From: Meandrina meandrites
Taxonomy: Eukaryota; Cnidaria; Anthozoa; Scleractinia; Meandrinidae
Length of the DNA: 64,000 bases
Assembly: GCA_963693305.1 (NCBI GenBank)
Contig: OY855906.1
Location: 16,376,661 to 16,440,660 of the forward strand
Reading direction: 5' to 3'
Shown: one piece after another, positions 41,857 through 52,252 of the stretch
Position numbering within the stretch: the stretch's first letter is position 1
Layout: each line of letters opens with the position of its first letter
Position numbers and translations under genes: made by a program
Notes under the pieces: model-generated
Database searches by the model: none
What the model was told of the DNA's origin: nothing
Seen by the model: the letters and a program-made list of their open reading frames with translations, nothing else

Positions 41857-42764
41857 TTCTAACTATAATTGTCTTGGCAGATGAAGTTTTCACGTGACGT
41901 CATCAAAATTCTAAAATTGAGAATCACAAGACCGCTGAGTTTTTATCCTTCACTGGCTAATAGACGTCCTTAATATATATCTTGTTGAAGGTTTTTAGCT
42001 CGATATTATCCGCCTTAAGATTGAGCAGTTGAATTTTAGACTTTCAAGTGTACGGCACAACCGTCAAGATGGCCGCCAGAAGGCTGTCACGTATACGTCT
42101 ATGTTGGTGCCCACTGCATGGGCACCAACATGGCTTTTCCATACTGTGCTCTCTTGATTTGTGTGGGACATTTTGACGAGTAACGCGAGTATACGAAATA
42201 CCGGACAAATCCGAGACTTGGACAAGCAGAATATCTAGTAAATTTCTACAGCCTGTAATATTTGACCCAATAGTTTTGGATTTACTTTTTGGCGGCGCCA
42301 CAGTGAAAATCAGCAATTGCTGAATAACTGTGAATATAGTTCCAAAATCTTTGGAAGCTGGTCTCCGGACGTGCGACGGACGTTTATCGAAGTTGTTTAC
42401 TGAATTTAAAGATCCCGTCGGATCTTTGGGAAGGCCATCATCGGAAATCATTCGGGAGATCTTCAACCTTGCTGAATTGTCCCAGCACTTTAAATCCCAG
42501 GTGAATTCTGAAAAGCGAATCTATTTGGGTGATCGAAGATCGCCGTAAAATGTTTCGTGCAAAACGCAACAATGGATTTTAATTTGAATTTTAACCTTAA
42601 GTATGTATTTCTCATGCAAAATGGCTACATTCATAAACACAATAGATAAATTAGGGTTTTCATCAAAACCAATGAATCGAGGTAAACCAACGCCTTACTG
42701 CGTAGTAAAGGTTGAACTAATCGTGCTGTTTGCCTTGGAAACTAAATAAAATGGCCTTGCAGTC
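41857..42764. other. No gene seen; probable old MITE
   Basis: GTTTTCACGTGACGTCATCA near 41889 and a TTGGTGCCCACTGCATGGGC palindrome near 42103 resemble the element at 26057-26633. A minus-strand ORF of 140 codons (42044-42466) matches no family I know and overlaps this palindrome. Confidence 0.35.
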
Positions 42765-43085
42765 TGTCGGTTCCTCTTCAAGAAAAACCTTTCCGTTGAC
42801 ATGATTACCACTTAAAGGCTGACATTAGGTAAGTTTGCAACGAATCTTCACTTGATTCCTTACACTGCTCTATTCAAGATGCCTTCTCCACGGATGGACG
42901 ATTTGAAATGTTTCATTCCCCGAAGAGGTAACATTTCCGAAAAACTATCATTCACTAATCTTACTCAAGCTAAAATTGGCTCCATCTTTATGATTTTCAG
43001 TCTCGGCCTTCTTTGGCTTGTGTTGATTTCAGATATGACCAGCCTCGTGAACGTCTTTGAGAGAAATTGCTGCCGGACGTATTTT
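42765..43085 (+). repeat. Dispersed repeat, paralogue of 11620-11935, with exon-like signals
   Basis: Both copies share AGAAAAACCTTTCC, GACATGATT, a GGTAAGT site, ATGCCTTCTCCACG and CGTGAAC before GTCTTTGAGAG. In this copy the ATG opens MPSPRMDDLKCF and a hydrophobic helix-like stretch (IFMIFSLGLLWLVLI) follows. The other copy has a stop after about 13 codons. It may be a gene-fragment duplication or part of a transposon; I do not recognise the product. Confidence 0.4.
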
Positions 43086-44068
43086 AGCGTCTCGGTAATT
43101 CCTTACTTGTGTTCGGGCCAGACAATGTCTAATCCAGGTAATTTGACTTATGGAAATCGTGTTTTATTTAGGATTCTAACAATTCTGAATTTAATTTGAA
43201 ACTTAGTCCGAAAAATTGTGTTTTTCTCGTCTTACACAAAAAATTCATCCTTAAACGATCTTCAGTTAAACATATTATTGTCTGGTGCATAAGCATTTGC
43301 TTCAATTACTATGGTTTATTAACTTGAAGTTTCCCACAAGTGAAAGCTAAATTTGACAATATGTAACATTAAAGCATCCTGTTTTCCGTCACAGGCTTCT
43401 TAAAAATCTTTGAGTTATGTTTAACGAAATATACTTAAGTTTTCAACGCTCGAAATGTACATGAATGTTAATTAATGGCAATCAGCCTACGAACCGAAGC
43501 TGGGGGAACGAGGATCGAAGCCTGATAATTTAATTGCTACTGTTAGGTCCTCCACCATACCTCAAAGAAAGCATGGTAAAGGAAAGCTATACGACCATAT
43601 GTATTTATTTTTTATTAAATGTGCGTTTTTAGAGTTATCGGTGATCACCGTCAAGGGTTGCACAAGTTTGCGAAGAATTTTCGAAACACAATGTTTACTT
43701 TGTGGTGACTGCTGGACTTAGCACTCGGTGAAAGCTCCTGTTAATTTATTTAACTCTGGAAGTTGAATTGCAAAAAGAACTGAAAACAGCTCAGAATATT
43801 GTTTTGCCTCAACATTTTCCTATCGCAGGAAAGGTGAATATTTAATTGACTTTTGCTTATTTAATTTCTTAATGCATCAGAAGACACATTGATATGTAAA
43901 TACGTACGTATACTACAGGCAAATATTCAAATTGTCAAAGGATGGTATTGTCTTTTTCAAACACAGAACCAGTATTGTTTGAGCAATTTAAACTAAAAAA
44001 ACAAAATCGTCGCCGATCGAATAAACCGTTAACTAACCTAAGTCGTATTTACATCACTGATACTGAAG
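43086..44068. other. No gene seen
   Basis: Nothing beyond short AT-rich ORFs. No inverted repeat noted. Confidence 0.4.
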
Positions 44069-44283
44069 GTGGTGACAAATGAGGACACATTGTTGTGGAC
44101 ACAAATGTTTCCCTGTTTGCCCCCGCGCGCACATTTGTAGAGGGCACAAAATTCAGTTTTGCCCGAGACACCAAAAATGTTTCTGATTTCTTTCAGGAAC
44201 ATTTTGTGTCCGCAACAAATGACTTCCCGTTTGCTCGCCCAAGAAACATCACGAGCAACAATGTGTCCTCATTTGCCACGGCC
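44069..44283. mobile_element. Short inverted-repeat element, GACAAATGAGGACACATTGT
   Basis: GACAAATGAGGACACATTGTTG at the left is mirrored by CAACAATGTGTCCTCATTTG at the right, with GGTGG/CCACGGCC outside. The centre repeats GGCACAAAAT and AACATTTTGTGTC in inverted order, so most of the 215 bp can pair. Confidence 0.6.
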
Positions 44284-46061
44284 TTAATGACTCCAGGATT
44301 CGTAATCCGCCCCAATTTTCGCCCGACCAGAATCTTTGCTCGCAGGTGACACATAGCACTTCGCTCGCACGGGAACGCTTCCTGCGCAGACTATATTCCT
44401 CGGAGAGAGCCAGTGTCCTCACACACAACACTCACGGTTTATTAAACTCGCGTCCTGATTGCTATTTTTAGAATTTATGTGAAATAGCGCGAGGTGGTGC
44501 GACCTTTTTCAAAATATCAATAGAAAGGAAACCGCTTTTGTTGGGTGCTTGGGGTATGGCCCACGCAATTTCAATTGCGAGCCACAAGCTTTCATATTCT
44601 CCGTTTACTTAAAGTGCTAGGAGTACTTCAGTACTAACAAGATATTCTCTTTGGTCGGCTTAACAAAGCAGCTTGAACAACACAAAGCGAAAGAAATTGG
44701 TGTTATGTCTCCAAATCATCACGGAGAGTGTCTAAATACAATACTTCCATAAAAAGATTGTTATTTAAATCATGCTATGGTGATCAGTCAAACGTTACAA
44801 GAATGTTCTGTACCCGCCAGAAACATTGAATATATATTTGCATAATGACTTGAGAGGCGCGCAAACTGACGTGTTGCTCGCTCTTGAGAAAGGCGTCAGA
44901 AATAGCGCACTGCATCTAAATGACCTTGAAGCCCCAAGATCGTGGTTAAATTTTCACTCGCACTGGCGACGTTCTATTTTGGCTGCGACTCTGGTTTCAT
45001 ATCTTGTTCTTTTTATTCGAAAGGTAAGCAATTCACTGAGTTTCTGCGTGCACATAATTATGCATAACCGCAATAAAGTGCTGTTTGAAATTTGGAGGAA
45101 AATTTAAATTTCTTGAAGGCTCGGCGATTTGGTTCTCAGCAGAGACCAAAATAGGTTAAGTTTGACAAATTGCTGTTTGTCCGAAACAATTCAGATCAGT
45201 TAGCAAGTAGCAAACTACATTTGACTCCACGATCTCAAGCAGTTCTAATATTAATTCACGTTTTACACATGACGGACCATTTATTATCATTACATTTCTT
45301 TCGATGTGTTATTTCATTAAACTCCAACCTCGTACTGCTTTGCTTTTTTTCTGGCAACAACAAACTAAAATATTATTTTAAAGGTGCTTTAATTTGTACT
45401 AATAAAAAGGCTTTCTCTAACATGTTAGCCGCAGTTGTTTTAATCGATATGAATATTCGATTACGGTATTCGAAAGGCCATTTAAATTATAACATTTTGA
45501 CTTATACGTAAAATAAATTACAATCACTGCTTAGGTATCTGATGAAAGCAGTTTTAAAAGGATCCTAACCTTGAGATATTCCTAGTTGATGTTTCTGTAA
45601 AGAGAAATGAGATATTAATCACTCCAAATTAAAGCAAGTGTTTTTCAATAGCGATGATTTAGTGTCCCTCACCCCCCCCCCCCCCCCCCCCCCCCCCTAA
45701 TTCTTTTCAAGCACCTACGGCGGTAAGTAAGATTAAAAAATCAATATATCAAGAGTAATGTTGGCACTTCATGGATCCGTTTCCTGGAGTTGGTTTATAA
45801 ACGTTTCCTGTGGAATCTTACTCAAATCTGTGACCTTAACCATGGCACAGGGGAGTACCTGTGTCACAATGTCGCATGCTTCTGAGGGCCGATGTCGCCT
45901 AACTAACGGCTGTAAATGTCGCTGTAGCTTTTCACGATGTAGGTAAATGCCGCCGAAGCCTTAAGGTTTCCCCGTATGGTTCTACATCCTCCAAAAAAAT
46001 ACAGAACAATGGTTATGATTGTCTTTTTTCAGTCTCAATTGGTTTTTTTACCGCATCTTAA
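44284..46061. other. No gene seen; poly(C) run
   Basis: About 26 C residues at 45672-45697. An ORF at 44826-45107 passes a donor-like AAAG|GTAAGC, but no partner exon or family match was found. Confidence 0.4.
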
Positions 46062-46445
46062 AGGGGCACTATCACGGCTGATCATAGAAATTTCTATTTT
46101 CTAATTTCCTCAGTATATTTCCAAATGCCACCAAATACATGAATAAATTTGATAAATAGATCCCACAAAACAGGATAGAACAGTTATTTTGAGGAAGAAG
46201 TACAGGATTGCAAGGATGGAAGTGGATTGCGATTGATTTTTGGACAGGATGTCCAGAATTCAAAGCTGCCATTCTGGTGAAATTTTGAACATTTTATTAG
46301 TCACTGTTTCCTCTTAGTTGATATTTCTTTGCATTTACCACTGTAAGCCTTTTTTTCTTCCTATTGCAAGACAATTAAGTACAATTTATAGCAAGCTACA
46401 GCCCATTCTTATAAAATATGATATTTCAGCCGTGATAGTGCCCCT
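46062..46445. mobile_element. TTAA-flanked MITE, AGGGGCACTATCACGGCTGA ends
   Basis: TTAA at 46058-46061 and 46446-46449. The ends AGGGGCACTATCACGGCTGA and the complement (CAGCCGTGATAGTGCCCCT) are perfect over 19 bp. The 384-bp body is not palindromic. A lone related end (CGTGATACTGCCCCTTTAA) occurs at 11346-11364. Confidence 0.85.
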
Positions 46446-47004
46446 TTAAGCAGCTTGTGTCATGGTTTAGTCATTGAGGATGTAAACGTCATTGGCGCTT
46501 TCTTTGTGCGATAAACTGTTTTGACAGAGGGCCGTAGCCGAACTTTTGTCAAGCTTGGCGAACCCATGCGCTGCTAATGCGTTGCTGCGAGTCCACTCGG
46601 TACACGGGGTGGGGGGTGGGTTTACCTTCCACTAAGAAGTTTTAAAAATCTAAGCTCTCGGAAATGTCATTTCCTTCATTCTGATTCACTTTCATAGAAG
46701 TTGACCGCTGGTTAGGGATGTACTAAAAGTTAGCGTGTAATGTGACAAAAATTAAACTAAAGAATGTAAAATTCATCACATGGTGTACATTTTATTGGTA
46801 AAAACAACAAACAATGCAAAATATTATCATTTCAAAAGTTATTGCATATTCAATACGTTGCCGAGGGTAAAGAAAATGTTTTTGTTTTTCAAAGGACGTT
46901 TTACAGTGTTGTTTATAAAGGCAAGTCCTTGTTGTAAACCACATTATCAGCATTTTCCCAACACATTCAACATGAAACAAGAAAACCAATTATGATTGTT
47001 TGTG

Positions 47005-47165
47005 ATTTAGGAGGGTCCAAAATAGCTTTGGCGGGATGCGGGATGGGGCTTAAAATCAAGGCGGGATGCGGGATATGAAAAACTTAAGTGGCGGGATACA
47101 GGATGACATTGTTTTGGCGTGACCGGGATGTGTTACCTTTTGTTGACGGGATGCGGGATGTTCTG
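47005..47165. repeat. GGCGGGATGCGGGAT short-unit repeat
   Basis: Six or so irregular units of GCGGGAT(GCGGGAT) with spacers, strongly G-rich against the AT-rich surroundings. It directly precedes the repeat at 47169. Confidence 0.55.
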
Positions 47166-47168
47166 AAA

Positions 47169-47545
47169 TTTAAGGCGGGGGTAAACCTGAAGCCCCTTTT
47201 CTCCACCGCTTAACTTGGGTTTAATGCGAATATCTCGCTCCCGTTACAAGCATTTCCAAAACCCTCAGCTCATCTCAAAAAGCTATGTTTAGCAGTGTTT
47301 TGTAAATTTTTGGGTGATTTTTGGGGATGTTTGAAAAGAGATAGTTTTTCTCAAAGTATTAGTAAAATTTGGAGAAATAAGAAATATTAGAGATTTAATG
47401 TGATTTTAAAATTAGAGTTTGAAGTTAAAAATTAGTAGATGGACACCTAAACAGTCCCCTGACAACCTGGGATGCTCTTGCGTTGGGGTCAACCGTCTGG
47501 TGGTGTTCCAAAATTTTTTTTCTTTCTCCTATCTATTAAGGCGGG
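47169..47545 (-). repeat. TTAA-type repeat, solo copy of the outer element at 55494-61445
   Basis: The copy runs AAGGCGGGGGTAAACCTGAAG, then GTTTAGCAGTGTTTTG, then GACAACCTGGGATGCTCTTG. It is the inverted complement of 55494-55863 joined to 61408-61445. It lacks the 5.5-kb insert and so represents the empty form. The far end is truncated near 47540. Confidence 0.8.
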
Positions 47546-47654
47546 ATGAAGTATCAGACACGTTAAAACAGCAAGTAAATCCAATCTCAGTTAACGCGAT
47601 CTTTGTTGTTGTTGTTTGTAATTTTAATCCAAAACTGTGGTATTGTGGTATTCC

Positions 47655-48060
47655 AAGTCCAGACCCAATTTCAGACCAAAATGCCATTTTCCACACCCGT
47701 ACTCAGACCTGGCCTCAAAAATCCATACCTGTTTTCAGACCTGACCTTGCATAGCATATGCATCAGTGCTGAACGAGAAGTCAACGTAACAAAGATGAAT
47801 AGGCAAAATTTAGCTGGAAAGATATAGATTATCTATTTATCTTTCTCTTTCTTTCTCACCAGTTACTCGCCCCGGTTGCTGTGAAGAAAAATAAGTTTAT
47901 AAGCTTTCGTGAACGTTCCCCCTTAACCCTACCCAATTTCAGACCAAAATGTTCAAAATCTATACCCGTTTTCAGACCAAAACGACTCAAAAACCATACC
48001 CTTTGGGGCGACACATACCTGTATACCTCATATAGGGGAGGACCCCCCCCGGGTATTCTC
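47655..48060. repeat. Repeat with CCAATTTCAGACCAAAATG units
   Basis: CCAATTTCAGACCAAAATG occurs near 47670 and 47933, each followed by ...ATACC(C/T)GTTTTCAGACC. The block ends in CATATAGGGGAGGACCCCC. I judge it an interspersed repeat; the full element boundaries are not visible. Confidence 0.45.
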
Positions 48061-48955
48061 CAAACCTGGGAACCGTATTCTTAGCTTACTGGTCGACAAT
48101 AGTCGGTGCAAAAATTTATTCTTCAAGTTTCTCCCATTATATTCGGGTTTATGGTCGTTACAAAAACAAATTGAAACAGTCTTATTCTGTTACAAGAGTT
48201 TTAACATATTAAAATATGTTTCGTGATAATAAATGGTCCTAGTTAATCTACAATTTCATTGTTTAAAGTGGTGTTATTACTGTTTTCAGGGCCCTGTCGC
48301 TCCTTTTTTGCCTCGTACTTTACCTCCGTAACAACGATACTGCTGGCTATGCAGCCTATGACATTGCGGTATTTACGAAATGCGTCATCCTATGACGTAG
48401 TACCCCCTCCCCTCCCCTCTCTTCTCCCCACCCCCACCCCCTTCCCGCTGCGCGGGGGTGTCTGAGAGTATGTTCCCACCGAAAATTCTACAATCCAGCT
48501 TGAAATTATAGGCACCAAAATAAGTACTATTTATGAATTTTTTAACTGGCTACAAAATATGCCCATAATGTTCACTTGGAGTTTAACATGTTTAAAACAA
48601 CTATTTTGTGTAACTGGGCTAATTGCTATATTTTGAGATATTTTTAATTTTTTCATCTAAAAGTGTAGCGTAATCGAAGTCATCCAGTAGTGATGAAGCT
48701 TTTTAATGTTTTAATATTGAATGTATAGAAAAAAGATGTATTGAGAAAACTGAAAACCTATTCCGGCTGATTGACTGAGTTACAATTGATACAGTAGTGG
48801 CTTCTACCTGAGATAATTGGTACAGCTAACTAACAAACAACTCACAATGCCTAATAATCTTTCTGCATGTTTGCAGACACACCGTTGCAGAGACGCACTT
48901 CCAAAAGGTGATAACTTGAACGAATATTCATCCACAAACTGGCAAATGTCGCAAA
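48061..48955. other. 5' flank of SLC7 gene; no separate gene seen
   Basis: A pyrimidine-rich run (48405-48445) and a possible acceptor TTTGCAG at 48868-48874 could mark a 5' untranslated exon of the downstream gene. No TATA-like element at a convincing distance was identified. Confidence 0.35.
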
Positions 48956-51900
48956 ATGGCCCGTCGAAGATTTCGTGAAAACTTAACTCGTAAGAAGTCA
49001 GATGAAGTCTGTTCCGATTCCCTTCTAAGAAGATGTCTGACTACCACAGACCTAACTTCTCTAGGGGTGGGGGCAGTCGTTGGTGCAGGATTGTACGTTG
49101 TAACTGGGGAGTTGGCACGTGACATCGCAGGCCCTGCCGTCGTTCTATCGTTCCTTTTAGCAGCTCTCTCGGGGTTGCTTTGCGCGTTGTTTTACGCCGA
49201 ATTTGGCTGTCGTATTCCAAAGGCCGGATCAGCTTACATTTACACGTATGTGGCCCTGGGTGAAATATGGGCTTTTATCGTTGGCTGGAATATTGTTTTG
49301 GAGTATATACTTGCTGGTGCCAGTTTAGCTCGAGCATGCAGTGAGTACATCGATGCCGTCTTTCAGGGAGAAATTTACCACTTCTTCATGAAAATTGCCA
49401 CTTGGAACCATCCTGGAATTGCGCCATTCCCAGACTTCTTTGCGTTCGGTTTAGTGGTAGCTGTGGTGATACTCGTATGCCTGGGAACCCGTTTATCCGC
49501 CAATGTTCAGAAAGTGGTAACAGCAGGGAACTTTCTCGTCATCTTTTTCATGATTATCTATGGACTTTTCTTTGCCAATTTTGAAAATTGGACAAAAGAT
49601 TTTGCTCCATATGGCACTCGAGGAATCCTGCGAGGGGCAGCAAGTGCGTTTTACGCGTTTGCTGGATTTGATGTTGTCACAACTGCCGCTGAAGAAGCAG
49701 TAAATCCACAAACAAACATTCCCCTGTCTTTAATCCTTATCGTAACGATCAGTACGATGGCGTACTTTGGCGTGGCAACCGTCCTGACCCTTATGTTACC
49801 ATATCACAACCTGGACCCCTTCGCTCCTTTAGCCCAAGCATTTGCACAAGGCAACTTTCCGGCTGCCAAATATATCATAGCTGTTGGCGGAATATGTGCA
49901 ACCATCAGTGCTTTAGTTTGTGTTGTATTTTCACCATCGAGAATTCTCTACTCGATGTCTGTTGATGGCCTGTTGTTTAACTGGTTTTCCCATGTTAGTG
50001 ACAAGACCCACGCACCAATAAGAGCGACGATCGTTGCAGGAAGTGTAACTGCGCTGTTGGCAATGATCTTCGATATCAATCAACTGGTAAGTCCGATCCT
50101 GAGTTACGTCTGTTCCACACTCCTGTCTCTTATCAGGCCGGCCCCGAAAGGAGTGAACTGTCACATTTGGCGCGTCTTGAAAACTTTAAGCCTATTTTTG
50201 CTAGAACGTTTGTCTTCCGTATTACGTCTTCATCCTCCTATCCTATAATTGTCTCTTTTTTATTTATCCTATTGTAAACTCTCTGGTGTTTTTTACTTGA
50301 ACAAAATAATTATTGGTTTGAATTTTCTTTTGATTTAAAGGTATATCTTTTATGTCCCAGGAGGTGTACCTCCTTTAGCGCTCAGTTATATTCTAACTTT
50401 AAACAATTGTATAATTTATGTAGGTGGAACTTCTTTCCATCGGAACGTTGCTAGCGTACACAATGGTTGCCATCTCGGTCCTTGTGAGTCGCTATCAGCC
50501 TGGAGTGCAAAGCGTTTACGAAGACACCGCCAGTGAAGCAAGGTCGAGGACCGGGAAATGGCTTCTAAACCTCTGTTCAAAATCAGATGAGCCTGGACAT
50601 GACTCAGCTGTAGATGTTTCCCGGACAGCGGCCTACAAGCCAATCACAGATGAGGACGAATCTCCACATGATGACCAGGAGGGTTCCAAAAGAGAAGCAA
50701 ATGAAAGCACATCGTTCTGCGTTAAGTTGTCGGTGTTTTTTTTAGTGGCTGGTATCGCATGCCTGGCCCTCGTTCTCACATATTCGCTTGACAGTATTTC
50801 TGACGGAGAGTGGTGGGCGATTTTCCTCGTTTGTTTATCTTCTGGTACAATCGTTGTATCACTTCTTGCCATCCAGCTTCAGCCCAGGAATTGTGCTTCG
50901 TTTCCATTCATGGTACCTGGCGTTCCCTACATTCCAGCAACAACCATCTTTATCAACGCTGTGTTAATGGCAAATCTGGAGTGGATGACCTATGTTCGCT
51001 TTGGTGTTTGGATGGTCTTAGGTATGTTTTTTTTTAAAGGCTTATGCTCTTTTGGCATTTTTGGACTACAGCGTATTACTTAACTGCTGCTCCCTATACC
51101 ACAATCTTTGTCTTCGTGACACTGTCATTTAAAACTTGAAATATTAATTTATATCAGAAGATCATAACTTGAAGTCTATAGCTACATGTAGTATTAAGGC
51201 GCATGCTATGTCTTGCGTCTGTAGACTATTTTTAGCACAAACCTTGCGCGCGAGAAAATGGCGTAGTTTATTGCAAAGAAATGATGTCGTGCACGTGCAG
51301 ACCATCATTACACGTGATCATTGCACGAGATTATTGCAAATAACGGCTTTCAGTCGCGTCATTTGTGAGAGCCCTTCGTTATGGCGGACTATGAAAAGAA
51401 ATATGGAAGAAACATGCGAAAAGTTTTTCACCATCAGCCCAACGGTGTTTGTTGAAAGTGACGCTTCAAAGGGCAGTCAAAACGAAGGAAATAATTAGGA
51501 AAATAAACTTGCTCTAACCCGACTTGCGAGCGAGCCAATCAAAATCCGCAAACAGCAAGTGCTCCAGCGCGATTGGCTACTGGTTCGCGGAAAAGCTGTT
51601 CTAAAAATAGCCTACACGCCAAAGACATATCTCAAGGCCAAGAGAGTATAAAGTCAAGGCCCATTACCAGAGATGTAGACTTCTAGTTATGGACGTCTGT
51701 TTCTACACATCTTAGTTCTGGGAATGTGTTGTTAATTATTAGCAAAACAGTATCCGTTTGATGCTTTTTTTGTATAAAAAGGTGGCTCGCAAAGCGTTAG
51801 GCTTGATCTTAACCATTCTACACAAGTAGTTGTACGAGGCTGATGAAGAATCTTATGCGTAAACCTGTGGGGCATTTATCAGTGAAAAACTAAGGTGTCG

Positions 51901-52252
51901 AGATGATGTCACAACTGGTTACTGCGGCGACTACGCCGTAAAAGCTGTTCTTTGATATAATGCTTTTCTTGCTTGCCAAGAAGATATTTTGTCCAGTTTA
52001 TTAAAAAGTGCACCAAAAAGGTTCAGAGCCACCTTAAATTTATGAAAATTAAGGTGGATCTGAATGACCTTGACAGAACGAAACCATCGTTAAAATGATT
52101 GTCATCTTTTCCCAGGTTTTATCCTGTACTTCTGCTATGGATACCAACACAGCACAGAGGCAATCAGACCAGCCGATGTACAAGAAGGAGAATTCTTCAT
52201 ACCAGAGACTCCAGACTTCGAAAGTGTAGTTAATAAACCTCAAATACACTAA
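48956..52252 (+). CDS. Cationic amino acid transporter (SLC7A CAT family), three exons, 621 aa
   Basis: An APC-superfamily permease that would carry arginine, lysine or ornithine (or related amino acids) across the plasma or an organelle membrane. Exons 48956-50086, 50424-51021 and 52116-52252 join in frame (1,866 nt) with GT-AG introns; CAT proteins are usually 619-660 residues. Visible: a short basic N-tail, RCLTTTDLTSLGVGAVVGAG with GLYVVTG in TM1 (substrate-binding loop), LFYAEFGCRIPKAGSAYIY, and FYAFAGFDVVTTAAEEAVNP (the CAT-type EE..NP loop). Then come VVFSPSRILYSM and VELLSIGTLLAYTMVAISVL at the start of exon 2. An acidic loop (about 430-480) precedes the C-terminal CAT domain, ending FMVPGVPYIPA...FGVWMVLG then FILYFCYGYQHS in exon 3. 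The CAT C-terminal domain separates it from LAT-type light chains. Substrate and exact orthologue (A1-A4/A14) are not resolved. Confidence 0.93.

Noticed and set aside
42044..42466. 140-codon minus-strand ORF
   Set aside because: Overlaps an old palindrome-containing element and has no recognisable domain or splice partners.
44826..45107. ORF ending near a splice donor (possible exon)
   Set aside because: No acceptor-bounded partner exon and no family match; too little support.
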